Assembly (NCBI GenBank): GCA_022925895.1
Contig: JAKSYS010000483.1
Location: 1 to 49,168 of the forward strand
From: Fragilaria crotonensis
Lineage: Eukaryota > Bacillariophyta > Fragilariophyceae > Fragilariales > Fragilariaceae
DNA: 49,168 nucleotides
Reading direction: 5' to 3'
In this document: positions 1 to 11,500 of the stretch, piece by piece
How the letters are laid out: each line of letters starts with the position of its first letter
Numbering within the stretch: position 1 is the stretch's first letter
Position numbers and translations under genes: made by a program
Notes under the pieces: model-generated
Seen by the model: the letters and a program-made list of their open reading frames with translations, nothing else
What the model was told of the DNA's origin: nothing
Databases searched by the model: none

Positions 1-300
1 AAGATCCCCATAATCCTGGCTTCAAATTGATACGTCACCAATTCTGATTGGTGCATTGAAAACCGTGATGACTCGGCATTCTGATGGTAACCCCCACAAA
101 TTGTCGTCATCGGCAGGAAAGAAACGGAGGAAGGACGACGGAATCGGCGCAGGTACGCACTTCGCACCAACCAGCTGGTCCACTAGTAGTATCATAGGCA
201 TTCATACATAGCTCTCCACATTATTTCTTTTTCGCAAACATCATCTGAATTCTTTGAAAACAGAATATTGAAGTTTGAAGAATACAGCGACTTGAGTAGC
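1..300. other. Upstream region of the desaturase gene
   Basis: No gene is seen. The segment ends immediately before the chosen desaturase start at 301 and presumably holds its promoter and 5' leader. The last ~90 bases are A/T-rich. No specific promoter element could be assigned. Confidence 0.4.
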
Positions 301-1748
301 ATGGTTCGTTTCAACCCCTTACTCTGCCTGGTGGCTGCCCCATCCGCGGTTGTCGCCTTTCAAGCACCTTTGAACAAGGCCCGTGTTTATCGCCCCAATG
401 AAGCGGTCGCTATTGGAACAGAGTCTTTCACCCAGACACCCGAAAAGTCGTCGAATGATGCAGGCTCTATGATCGACTTGACTGGTGTTGTCTTCTCGGT
501 AAGATTGGCCATACCCGCGATGTGTGTTTTGCATCGCTGTCTTTCTAATACACTATCAATCAATGAACAGGGTCTTAATGGTAAGGCGCGTGGAGAGCAG
601 AGGACTTCCCAGTGCAATCCAAATTCGCAATGTCATTCCTAAAGATTGTTTTGAACCCGAGACTGCGCGTTCCTTGGGATACCTATCCGTGTCGTTAGCC
701 GGTACGGCCATTTGCACTGCCATTGAGTTGCCATGCTTGGCGTCTTTGACCCTGCCAATTTGTTGACCTTGCCCATCTGGACTGCCTACGCGGCCGTCAC
801 GGGAACCGTTGCCATGGGACTTTGGGTGCTGGCGCATGAATGTGGACACGGAGCCTCCAAGAACAAGGCTCTGCAAGATGCCGTTGGTTACATAATCCAT
901 TCTGTCATGTTGGTACCGTACTATTCTTGGCAACGGTCGCATGCGGTTCATCATCAATACACCAACAATGTCGAACTCGGCGAAACGCATGTTCCAGAAA
1001 CTATGGTGACCAAGGATGAGGGTTCATTTGCACGAAGAGACTCCTTCATCAAGCTGTTTGGAGAGACGAATGGAATTAAAGCGTGGGGTGGATTGCAGGG
1101 ATTCTTGCACCTCATTGTCGGTTGGCCAGCGTACTTGTTGATTGGAGCTACAGGCGGAACTGGTCGCGGTATGACCAATCATTATTACCCTAATCCACTA
1201 TCCACCCAGATATTCCAAACAAGGAACTCTTCCCAGGAAACTGGAAGGAGAAGGTCTACCAGAGCGACATTGGAATTGCTGTTGTTGTTGGATCTGTGCT
1301 CGCGGGCGGCATGCAATGGCATCCCACAAGTTATGGCGCTTTACGGCGGCCCTCTGGTCATCATCAATTGCTGGTTGGTTCTCTACACCTGGCTGCAGCA
1401 CACTGATGTCGACGTCCCCACTTTTCAAAGGACGAGCACAGTTTCGTGAAGGGAGCTCTTCACACCATCGACAGACCATACAACAAACTAGACCCGTGGG
1501 GAATCATCGACTTCCTTCACCATCAAATTGGAACCACCCACGTTGCGCACCACTTTGACTCGAGCATTCCTCATTACAAGGCCCAGGCCGCCACCGATGC
1601 CATCAAGGAAAACTTCCCAGAATTTTACTTGTACGACCCCACTCCCATCCCCGAAGCGCTTTGGCGCGTCTGCAAGGGATGTACGGCAGCAGAGAAGCGA
1701 GGCGACGAATGGGTATGGAATAACGAAGGATATGAGAAGTTCTTGTAA
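301..1748 (+). CDS. Plastid-type fatty acid desaturase (omega-6/delta-12, FAD6-like), frameshifted
   Basis: Membrane di-iron acyl-lipid desaturase, expected to introduce a double bond into plastid membrane acyl chains. All three histidine boxes are visible: HECGHG (near 835), HAVHH (near 940) and HVAHH (near 1540). The start at 301 gives a signal peptide ending VVAFQAP, the diatom plastid-entry pattern. A 72-bp intron lies at 499-570 (GTAAG...CAG), phase 0. The family-like protein continues to the stop at 1746-1748 but changes frame near 590, 725, 1206, 1318 and 1417. At least four of these fit loss of one or two bases in a G or C run, for example the C run at 1416-1419. Conserved motifs survive on both sides of each break, so I favour consensus errors over a dead gene. 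Assignment as omega-6 plastid type rests on recalled similarity to diatom FAD6-like proteins; delta-15 specificity is not excluded. Confidence 0.85.
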
Positions 1749-1910
1749 ATACAAATTAAGCTAGAGAGCTACCAATACAATCCAACTTGTAGAGTTCCTA
1801 CCCTCAGATGCGATTCAATCCCCATTATTGGTGAAAGTGTCAGGCAGCAGAAGTCGAGCGGCGACAGGTTTCAAAAGTATAGGAGGTGGCCAAGTGAGGA
1901 CAGTTCTAAT

Positions 1911-3045
1911 TTATGAGTACGCCAGGAAATTGACATCGTTTGAAGAAACCCATTCTCCCCGAACTGCAACTGGAGCCTTTCGATCACCGTCTTCGTCATC
2001 ATCGTCGTCCATGAGATCCGACAGTAGTTCCTCTTGTGTGGAAGCTTGGGTCGCTGGACCTGGACTAACTGTGCGAATTTGGACGGCTTGTGGCCCGATA
2101 AAGTAACCCGCTTGTGTCCACCCAAGCATATCCTGCGTTGTGTAGGGACCATGAATCTCGCCGTCTTGATTTCCTTTGTATTCCCACTGGACAACACGTC
2201 GGGATTCGTGGGGGAACGGGTCGGCTTGGTCAGAACCATCGCCATAATGTCTTCGCGAGTCTTTTGATAGATATCAACGTCACCCTGCAGAAGTAATGCA
2301 TTTGATGCCACAGTCAATTCGTCCAGCGCCTTTTGAGACAAGGAGCCAGTCTCTCCTTGGGTAGTCTTTTGATCAAGTTCCCGTATCGAACGAGTGCCTG
2401 CAGGATCGTTTCCGAATCACTGACAAGGGGAAGAATTCTGGAGTACAGTTCCTCTTTCGTCCAGTCATCCATGTCATCATCTTTTTGCTGCCCCTCATTA
2501 TTGCTAACCTTTGGTTTCGCGAACGTGCGCGGCTCCTTCTTGTCACCCTCGTCCAAGCTGTCCAACCAAGCGTCGGGTTCCGTCTCCTTGGCCTTTCGGA
2601 AAATGTACGTGTCTCCGTCAAAGTAGCCCGACCCATCTGTGCTCTCTGCCTTCATATTAAACGGCTCGACAGGGATATCGTCATTATCACTATTTTCTGC
2701 CAAAAGACTAGTCTCATAGTTGATGTTGGTATCATCATCCTCGTCGTCATCGTCGTCATCCAAATCTTGTCCCTGACGTTTGAGTCGACGATTGCGTTTG
2801 GCGTTGACCAAATCTCGTTCGGATGGCAGAACCCCATCATCTTCGTCGTTCACCCACTCTTCAATTTCGTCATCTTCATCATGCTGAAAATGCTCCTCAG
2901 TTCGTGGACGTTTCTTTGGTCGATTGATTTCAGTAACAACATTGTCATCGCCGTCATTATCATCGTCGACATCCTTCTTCTTCGTCTTGATGCCTGATGA
3001 GAAGCGGACCGATTTGGCAGGACCACCTTTTCCTTTGGGAGGCAT
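1911..3045 (-). CDS. CD2BP2/Lin1-like GYF-domain protein (U5 snRNP-associated), frameshifted
   Basis: Homolog of the U5 snRNP 52K protein (CD2BP2; yeast Lin1), a nuclear splicing-associated factor that binds proline-rich ligands through a GYF domain. The N-terminal ~190 residues are basic then very acidic, with Asp/Glu runs and a DAWLDSLDEG segment typical of the family. The C-terminal half holds the GYF domain (about 2050-2190): WEYKG...GEIHGPY...MLGWTQAGYF, the hallmark W-x-Y...GPY...W..GYF signature. The start at 3045 gives MPPKGKGG. The stop at 1911 follows a short tail ending VNFLAYS. Frame changes near 2356 and 2241 each fit one missing G on the coding strand. Convergent with the desaturase gene, about 160 bp apart. 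Confidence 0.82.
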
Positions 3046-4693
3046 CTTATTGAATGATCAAGATGTCTTACAGACGATTGATATCTATCGAAGCACAAGA
3101 ACTGACCAGGATGTCGATCTCATTTTGACGGGGACACAATTGATGTGACAATCCAGACTCGAGACAGGTGCTTGATGGACACAAAAACGTCTACTGGAGT
3201 AGCAGGTACTGGTACACTTTGACCGACATCACACTGTATGGCAATGTGCTTGATTCTTTCCGTACTGAACATCAAAGTACTGAAGTACCAAGGTCTGTGT
3301 AAATTGTACTACCGACTACAGACTACAGTTCTGATGGTCATACGCTGGAGCATATTGTGTGTCATTTACGATGTCAGCGCTACGTACGGTCTCAGGTCTC
3401 AAGGCCTCAGATGATGGGCGAATTTAGACCGTCTCGTATATTTTGACACCATTCACTACCTATCTGACGCTGTGTAAGGATGCTGCTCCCTTCTGCAATG
3501 GATGGATTGTGCTTCGATCAGACAAGGTCTTACACCAGGTTTTCCCATTCAAGTGGAGGAATCGAGTTGCTGTCAGAATGTGGTTATACGGAACGCAATT
3601 ACTCCGATACAACATAAACTGAAGCTTCACCGCTATCTCCATCTTCTATAGAAGCACATTCGACGTCAGGTACTTATCCGATTACCGTCAAAGGGGGAAT
3701 CTGATGCCATCTCAACCATTTGGTTGTCTTGATCGCATCGTGTCGCGATTCCGAAACCCTTTCCACAATCGAATCAAGCGCATCACGATTCGACGTGTTT
3801 GGCAACCCTGCAAAGGATACTCTAACTCCAGTTGATGCACACCACGAAACTTGTTGCCTTACCTTGCATGATAAGAATGCGCGGGGTCCTTGCTCCGCCC
3901 GTCGATTGGCTCAACTCCTGACCGTGATGAAGTTATGTGGTACTTCGATAGATTCACACAATCTCGCTCGTCAGACCTGGGATGCGTTCATTATCGAACA
4001 ATAGCCTGCTGGAAAGTCAACAATCACGGCGTATCTGATTGGTTTCGGCAAACGAAACAAGATACCTAATGCGTTGGAAGTTTGACGCATCGGGCATGCT
4101 GTGTTTTGCGCGACGAGAATCCATTCACGATTGTCTGCGTCTCACACACGACGTGTTCCTCGGTGAGGAAAGTATATCGCGCCGTGCAATTCCATCCACA
4201 AATTTATCAGCTCTACGTCATTGGCTCCTCTGCGAACCGTAGCCGATCATCTATGGAGATGCGATCATCTACCCATTTCGAAGCGAATGGCATGCTATGT
4301 GATTGCATCTTGACCATCAAGTGCCTAAAAATGTATGGACTGCCATGGCCATGGGGGTCTCTTGGAAGAACAAGGATTTTTTAAGGAGATTCTTGGACAG
4401 ATGTCATCTGAAGTGTGCTTCGCTGGCTGGGTCGACGAACGTCTGGAACGCAAGGGTGCAAATCTGAAGCCAAACGCTTAAGAAGTCATCTGCGCCATAC
4501 CTGAGTGAGTTGAATGGGAACAGCATGGCAAACGAAGCAACAGTTTTCGTAAGCACGAACAGCTAAGATCTGATGAAAGGCCTTGTCGGTCAGACTAGGT
4601 ATCGTGCGATTTACTATCATCCATGCCTCCACCGTGCCTACGATTTCTTGTACTAAGTATGCAAATGGAACGAGCGTGCAGTTGCCTCGGCAC
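3046..4693. other. Intergenic region with possible degraded coding remnant
   Basis: No intact gene is recognised. 3190-3320 is rich in GTAC/AGTAC short motifs. Between about 3720 and 4560 the plus strand has open stretches of 60-100 codons in several frames with protein-like composition, suggesting a decayed or heavily frameshifted gene, but I cannot match any family. The tail, about 4600-4693, borders the 3' end of the next gene. Confidence 0.3.
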
Positions 4694-5221
4694 CTAGCTC
4701 AGACCGGGAATCTGTTTCTCCAAGTTTTCCTTGCGAGGTCGCGAACCAGTCCAGTCAAATCCGGGACCACTGCCCAGGATGCTTGCGCTTTGTTCCTTCT
4801 TGTACCCTCCATTGGCATATTTCTTGTCAGACTTCAACCACGGGGTCTCTTTGCGCCCGGGACGTCACTATTGTCCCATGAGCCGCCGCGAACCATGTAG
4901 GGAACATCCTGCTTTTTCATCGTTCCTTCCTTCAGGGCCTTTTTGTACCCAACAGGAGACATTATGTGGTGAGCTTGATTGCGCTCGTGGGCCTTTGCCA
5001 CGACTGCATGGAACGACTTTTGAAGCCACGCGGACCTATGCGACCGAGGTTTTCCCCCGTCTTCTTCTTATCAGCTTCCTTGATTCTTTTGTACTCGGCA
5101 TCAGAGAGGCCCGTTGGGACGTAGGCGTTGAGGGGGGCTAGATGTGGTAGGTGGGGTGACAGCACAGTGAACCCCTGTGTTGTAGCAAGGAATACAGCAA
5201 CAAACGCAAAGTTATCTTCAT
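4694..5221 (-). CDS. Putative plastid-targeted protein of unknown function, paralog A (frameshifted)
   Basis: About 175 residues if read through several frame changes. It is clearly a duplicate of the gene at 5827-6356: shared blocks include NAYVP.GLS.AEYKRIKEAD, GPRGFKSRSMQSWQ, VPYMVRGGSWDNSDV, GPGFDWTGSRPR and a C-terminal ...PGLS before the stop (4694-4696). The start codon at 5219-5221 opens a hydrophobic signal peptide ending near TTQGF, a plastid-entry-like site. Frame changes occur near the signal peptide (about 5205), near 5000 and near 4848; the last fits a lost base in a C run. No catalytic motif or known domain is evident. The conserved GGSWDNSD and GFDWTGSRP blocks could be cofactor or protein contact sites, but that is guesswork. 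Because it carries more frame changes than its neighbour it could be a decaying copy. Confidence 0.6.
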
Positions 5222-5826
5222 TGTGTCGGATTGTGCTTCTTGGTTGTAAGTGTGAAGGATGTTATAGATAGATTCGGTTAGCTATTGATTGCTATAATTG
5301 ATTTTGTGAACTCCCTAAATTCTATAAATAAGTCCGAGTAATTGTGATGGAAAAGCGAGCGTCTGCGCCGAATGCGAACCACCCTTTTTTTCGTCCGTGT
5401 CGCGACAAGCCAAATATAGGTACATACCAGAAAACTGCGCTCCAGAGAGCTCCGAAGTAAATAGTAACCACGTCGACACTACCACAATCTGCCTGTTCAC
5501 GACGGACAGTTTCCTACCACAGACCTTGCGAATACCACTCGTAATCCTCGACTCGGGTAAAGGACTTGAGGCTCTCAGTTTGTTTGATATCATCTCTCCA
5601 CTCTAGCGCTTCCGGGAAATCGCACACGTTTGCACACTAGGGAAGTGCCAGTTGCTATTGCAGTATTTTTATGCATCGAAATAACTAGTCAGGTTAGTAT
5701 CTCTACTTCGGTATGCACGAACGACGCAAGAACAAGTCTCGTATCACGCAAAATTTTACTTTACACGTCTCTAAACTAATACAGTCGATGATCAAGACCC
5801 AACAATGCAAGATCATGCCACGACGC
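5222..5826. other. Intergenic region between the tandem paralogs
   Basis: Contains the presumed promoter of paralog A (just above 5221) and the 3' flank of paralog B. Open frames of about 70-90 codons on both strands around 5315-5606 show no recognisable domain. Nothing else is supported. Confidence 0.35.
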
Positions 5827-6356
5827 CTAGCTCAAGCCAGGAACCAACTTCTTCAAGTTCTCTTCGCGAGGTCTCGAACCAGTCCAGTCAAAGCCGGGAC
5901 CACCTCCCAGGATGCTTACGCTTTGTTCCTTCCTGAAGCCACCACGGGCATATTCTTTGTCAGATGGCAACCACCGCTTTCTCTTGGCTCCAGCGACGTC
6001 GCTGTTGTCCCAGGAGCCGCCGCGCACCATGTACGGGACATCTTGCTTTTTGATCTCGCTTTCTTCAAGGCTTCGCGGTACCCAAAGGGAGCAATGGAGT
6101 GTCCAGTCTCACCTCGTTCGTAGGCCTCTTGCCATGACTGCATAGAACGACTTTTGAATCCGCGAGGGCCAAGACCACCGAGGTTATTTCCCATCTTCTT
6201 CTGATCTGCCTCCTTGATGCGCTTGTATTCGGCAGCTGAGAGACCTGCTGGGACATAAGCATTGAGAGCAGCCAGTCGATGAGTGGATGGCGTTGTGGCA
6301 ACAAAGGCTTGCGTGGTTGCAAGGCAGACGGCGATGAGCGCGAGTGTGGACTTCAT
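5827..6356 (-). CDS. Putative plastid-targeted protein of unknown function, paralog B
   Basis: Roughly 177 residues. The start at 6356 gives a signal peptide (MKSTLALIAVCLATTQAF) ending in the plastid-entry motif Ala-Phe, followed by a Ser/Thr-rich transit-like stretch. The mature part has the blocks NAYVPAGLS, EYKRIKEAD, GPRGFKSRSMQSW, YMVRGGSWDNSDV and GPGFDWTGSRPR, and ends LVPGLS. One frame change near 6057 fits a missing G in a GG pair on the coding strand. The protein is basic, soluble-looking and lacks obvious membrane spans after the presequence. I do not recognise a function; a small lumenal or stromal photosystem-associated protein is one possibility, unproven. Tandem with paralog A at 4694-5221, same strand, about 600 bp apart. 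Confidence 0.72.
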
Positions 6357-7022
6357 GGCAATTGGTAGTGCTGTTTGTGGAGATAAGGAGGCGTTGTTTG
6401 GTTGTTTGTTTGGTGAAGTTGTGAGACGATGGTAACCTCGAATTTAGGTCGGTCACGAAGGATTGACGCTATGCGTTGGTTTTGTCACGTGTTCGACGTA
6501 CGATGCGTCACCATGTCACAATTAGGCGTCGTATGCATGTCAACAGCACATTCCTCTAAGTCGACAAAACTTATTTTCTGAGGTGTTTCGTATTTCAGCT
6601 CTGACAGTTTCGGGCCCGTACAGTATCACATTTTTGTAAATGAGGTGGCGCTTATGGTGGTGAGTGGTGAGTCATGAGCATTTAATCGCACAAATGTACC
6701 TTACCAGCGTAGTCGTAGTCATTCGTCATTCATCATTCATCGAATCAGATGAGCGGTCAACGTCACCAGGTGTTGTCGTTCGTCATCCGCATCCTATGTC
6801 GTTTTCGAGATCATTAGGTTTCGGTACAGTACTGTACTGTACTCCGAGCTCCGAGTACTAACTACAATTACAGTGCAAGTACAAGTACATAAAATGTCGC
6901 CGATCTAATGTGCTGTGATGGCGTGTGTTGCTGTTGGTAGCGTGAGATCGTGAGAGATGGCGGTAACGCAACGCAAATCAAGCCGTAGCAACATCTAAGG
7001 TGAATGGATCAACGCGTCTGTC
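6357..7022. other. Divergent intergenic/promoter region
   Basis: Lies between two divergently transcribed genes, so it should hold both promoters. A GTAC-rich tract with repeated GTACTGTAC-type palindromes is present around 6820-6895. No transcription-factor site can be named. Confidence 0.4.
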
Positions 7023-8110
7023 ATGAAGGCTGCATCGTCATGGAAGACCAAGTTCACACAATCGTTTCAGTGTCCTCTTCCCATTATGGGCGCACCAATG
7101 GCCGGTGTCTCTGGTGGGGTATTGGCGGCCGCGACCACGCGCGCCGGCGCCCTTGGCTTTGTGGCAGCAGGCCATGCGGACAATCTGCCACAATTGGACG
7201 AGCAAATTGACCTCTTTCGACAGCATGCCCCGAAGGATTCACCTCTGGCGCTCGGATTTATCACGCATTCATCGTGTGCTGCTGATTTTACAAAACTCGA
7301 GACCATCTTGCAGCGCCATAAACCCAAGTATGTACAGTTCTTTGCACCCGCAATTTGTACATTGCAGGTGTCTCCCACCTGCCAGAAAACCAACATCCAA
7401 ATAGCTCAAGAACACGGAGCCCAAGTCTTGGTCCAAGTTGGCAGCATTGCTGATGAAAGAAGCACTATCTGCTGGTGTCGATGCCATTATTGCACAGGGA
7501 TCAGAGTCCGTGGCCATGGGTTGCGACGTGACTTGGGCAGTGGGACGCTCAGCTTGGCCGGGCGTGTCGCAAAGCTAGTAGCGCTCCGTGATGAGCATCA
7601 TCGAGATATACCAGTCCTCGTGGCCGGTGGTATGGTCAATGGCCATTCCTGGCGGCGGCACTAGCCTTGGGATGTGATGGAATTGTTCTGGGAACTCGAC
7701 TCTGGGCGTCGCATGAAGCCATGGGACAACCTGAGCATAAGCAATTGCTTACAACCAAGGAAGCAGATGACTGCCTGAGAACCACTATTATTGATCAAAT
7801 TCAGAATTCGTACTCAACTACGCCTTGGCCATATCCCTATGATTCAGTCGGTGTGCTGAAAAATACCTTGACTGACACATGGGATGGAAAACCGCGGGAA
7901 GAATTGGAGGCAGCCATGGATACGGTGGCAGCTCAATTTCGAAATGCTCAAAGCGATGGCGAAAGCGCAATATGTCATGTTTACGCTGGCGAAGGGGTGG
8001 GGGATATTTCGTCGGTTGAAAGTGCTTATGACATCATTCGAGACATCAGTGCAGAAGCCATGGAGATCGTGCGGGCAATGCCAAAGTTCCTGCAAGACCA
8101 GGATTGCTGA
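7023..8110 (+). CDS. Nitronate monooxygenase (2-nitropropane dioxygenase family), frameshifted
   Basis: FMN-dependent TIM-barrel enzyme expected to oxidise alkyl nitronates to carbonyl compounds and nitrite, a detoxification role. The N-terminal PIMGAPMAGVSGG and the phosphate-binding VAGGMVNG...GCDGIVLGTRLWAS segments match the family. The catalytic-region motif AQGSE..GGHG is recovered only if one base is restored near 7510. Frame changes near 7461, 7510 and 7648 each fit a shortened homopolymer (A, G and C runs). No GT-AG intron explains them. With these allowed the protein is ~360 residues, normal for the family, and it has a C-terminal extension after residue 270. There is no signal or transit peptide, so it is probably cytosolic. 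The start is the first Met preceding the conserved barrel. Confidence 0.85.
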
Positions 8111-8510
8111 GTGTCCCAAGTCACTCTCTCCTAGTGGAGATGACCAACCTTTGATGCTACAGTTCGCCGTGTCTAGTTTTGCATTCAAACGTAAAAGTGG
8201 CAGCTTGCGTAAAGATATGAGACCAGCTTGTTATGCTTCTTCTTTATTCTATTAAAGGGTATCCCAGTGGTCTGGATTATCTCAAGGTCAATATATAGCG
8301 TTACTTCAGAACAACATCTTGACGTTTCACGCGATGCTCCTCCCTCGATCGTCAAGTCTGTAGATCGGATGGATTCTGAGGATTACGGGTAATGGGTGCG
8401 CTGAAGCCCGACGAGTGGCATTTCATGTGATCTTCTCATATAGCTGGGCACCTCATGTGGACCTTTATGATGAATTCGCTGCTTGACATGCCCACAGAGG
8501 CCCGATACTC
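8111..8510. other. Intergenic region between convergent genes
   Basis: 3' flank of the nitronate monooxygenase and of the BSD-domain gene. No gene, repeat or RNA recognised. Confidence 0.4.
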
Positions 8511-11500
8511 TTATTTTGCCTTGGTTCTAGTGAAGGCCCAAGGCGCTTCGAGCAGTTCTACCTTTCCTTTCTTGTTGGTAACAGATATATGCCTTGGTGT
8601 CACAATTGCCGAGACAAGTCGTTGGCGTTGTACCAATAGTGAGTGCGGATCTGTGATCATCAAAGTAGATAGGCCACCCCCAGCTTGGATCCATTGTAGT
8701 TGGATCTCCGGTTTGGCTCCACACAGCAGGCCAAACAAAAGCTCCTTGTACGCAGGAGGTGCCCAGAACGGGGCTTCCGAGCGACCGTGAGCGAGATTTC
8801 CCATGGCCGGCGCACATATATAATCCTGATGCCACCACAGGGTGGCTCCAGCTCCAGCAGCCAAGAATGCGACGCAAATGGCCACGGCGAGACTCATGAA
8901 AGACACCAGACGTCGTTTGGTGACTTTAGTACTAGGAGTTTCTCGAATTGGCTTCTCTTCTGCAGGACCCTCATCCGATATCTCGACTACAACCGTTGGC
9001 GCTTCTTGCACTGGGTTCGCTGGCTCGTTTGGGGGTTCGAAAATCGTAGCTGGAGCAGAATCGACCCCATCTGCGCCCGCCGTCTCTTGTTCCACAGGGT
9101 TCAAACGCGCACTCGTAGGCTCGGCGACCGTGGCGTCGAGAGCCACCATCGTTGTCGCTTTCTGCACTCGAGACATTTGATCCTTGGCAGACTCGGCAGT
9201 CGTAGATTCTGCGACGGCAGCTCCTGAACCTAAGGGTTCGTCGTCAACCGCAGCCACTTGTTTCATTGCCTTCGATGGCGTACCCGTAGGCTCTGGTTTC
9301 GAAGCTCGTGGACTCGATCTTTCTTCTGCAACTGCCGTCTCTGGCTTCGCTGAATCTAGCAGTTCCGTCAAAGTTTCCCTAGTCGTAGCCTGCGGACCTA
9401 GCGTTTCTTTTTCAACTGTTGTCGATATTTCTTCTGCAACTGCCGTCTCTGGCTTTACTGATTCTAGCAGTTCCGTCACAAGTTCCGCAGTCGTAGCCCG
9501 CGGTTCTAGCGTTTCTCTTTCAACTGTTGTCGCTTGCGTCAATGAATGCGCTGGTTCCGCTGTAGATTCGGCAATCGTAGCTTGGGAAGCAAGTTTTTCT
9601 TCTTTAATGGCTGGCACTTGCGTTATTGGATCGAATTGCTCCTCCGAACATTCCGCGAACGAAGGTTGCGGAGTTACCTTATCATCGGCAACGCTCGTCA
9701 CTTGCGTTACAGCAACAATTTGCTCAGCCGCAGGTTCCCCGATCTCAGCTGTTGAGGGCAATATGGCTTCCGCAATCATTGTCGCTTCCTCCGCTGGATT
9801 CAGTCCTCCCACCGAGCTTTCGCGGGAAGGAGCCGGGGGCGTTGTGTTCGGCCTGGCAAGTGATTGAGCAGTGGTGATTGGTGACGACAGTCGAGCGTTG
9901 TTAACACCATCCCTCAATGGAGTGATCGTCTTTGTGGGAATAGCTGGCGATAAACTCTGCTCAGTGCGGGCCCAAAAGTCTTTCAAATTCTGGACGGAGG
10001 AGCCACCTTGGGATTGACGCAGCATCTCTAGCTCCTTCTTCACACTCGTCGGCGTCTTTGGTCGATCTGACGTTTTTCTAATGTCCATGAGTCGTTTTGT
10101 TCTGGACTTGTAGGCATTTGGAGCTTGAGATCCGGCATCGGCTTCAGATTCCTCTGACGGGTTCTCCTTACTGCGAGTGACATCTACGATGGATGCAGTT
10201 CCAATGTCAAACGATTGATCAAACTCGGGCTTTGCTTCTGATTTGACCCCTTCAGCAACTTCCATTACCGTCTCACCAATTGTGGGGCCCAAATTCACTT
10301 GATCGCAAGCATTCGCCGCAACAATATGCGGTGATGTGCTTGAGGTTGATCTGGAGAGTTCAAAAGAACGACCTTCAGAGACTGAGATAGTTTCGACGAT
10401 GGTCGACGATTGAGTCGACTCGTGTGACGCGGCTACGCTCGGTTTCGTAGTTGTGGACGCTGCTAGAGACACAACTTCCTTGTGCCCTTCCGTTAGTGTG
10501 ATAGCGTCTTGCATTTCGTCAACTTTCATGGGGTGCTCACTTGTCGATGACGGCAACTGGCAGCTCTGATTCTCCTTTTCAACCTGAAGAATCGCGTCCT
10601 CCTCGCTGTTTCCACTTATCGTTACTTCAGGAAGACTTTCAGTGACTGAGGAAAACTCTTGACGTACGTTGGCTTGATTTGCAACGATCGACTCAACCTC
10701 ACTTGCTTTTGCTGCGATTTCGACTGATATCTCGGTGTCCGCTTTTGAAGTGGTCTCGCAAGGGCTTTTCGTCGACTCAGACGACATCTCTTCCTTTCCT
10801 AAAACTTGGCGGTAGACGACGGACACAGTTTTGGTCGCAAGTTGTTGCGCGGGCTCTAACTCAGTAAACACGTTCGCAGAAGCATTGCTAAGCACGTGTG
10901 TACCATCGCCGCACATGGACTGCTCCGGCACCTCTTTCGCAACCTCTCCGACCTCATCTTTATCTAGCTTTGAAGCGTCTTCCGGTGCAAGACATACTTC
11001 GATGTCGCTGTTTGCAACTTCAGGTACGTTTATCCTGGCGAAACTGACCAATGCAGCCTTAACAGGCTGATTAATGTGTTCGTCGTCTTCCTTTACGACC
11101 GTCTCCAGCCTTTCAACTTCATCGTTTTCCACTGCTAGCAGCTCCAACTCAACTTGCGACCTGTCCGCTCTCTCACATCAGGAATCGAATCTGCTGTTGT
11201 CGGAGCATCTTTTTCTTCGAGAGATGTCGTGATGATTGCTCTTGTGTATGAACTTTCCGATAAGGGCTCGGTAACATCTTCCTGGCCTTCGATGGTGACC
11301 TTTACGTCATTGGTCGTGTCAACCGCGCCTATTTCAGGTTGAGACAACTCCATCTGCCTGCTAAAACCCAGCGGTAATGCCTGCCCCACGTCGACCTGAG
11401 GGGAAGGAGGTACTGATTCACTCTCTTCGTTACCCTCCCTTAACAATGCGGCATCGGAAACAGTGACCTCGCCCCTCGTTAGACCTCCTTCCGACGAGAG

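Noticed and set aside
301-1748. Calling the desaturase a true pseudogene
   Set aside because: All three histidine boxes and the flanking conserved sequence are intact, and the breaks share the same lost-base pattern as essential genes such as VPS4.
7440-7660. Introns as the cause of frame changes in the nitronate monooxygenase
   Set aside because: No GT-AG pair restores the conserved AQGSE..GGHG region; single-base losses in runs do.
8700-9870. Plus-strand open frames of 110-230 codons opposite the BSD gene
   Set aside because: They mirror the low-complexity codons of the minus-strand gene and have Ser/Val/Ala composition expected of an antisense shadow.
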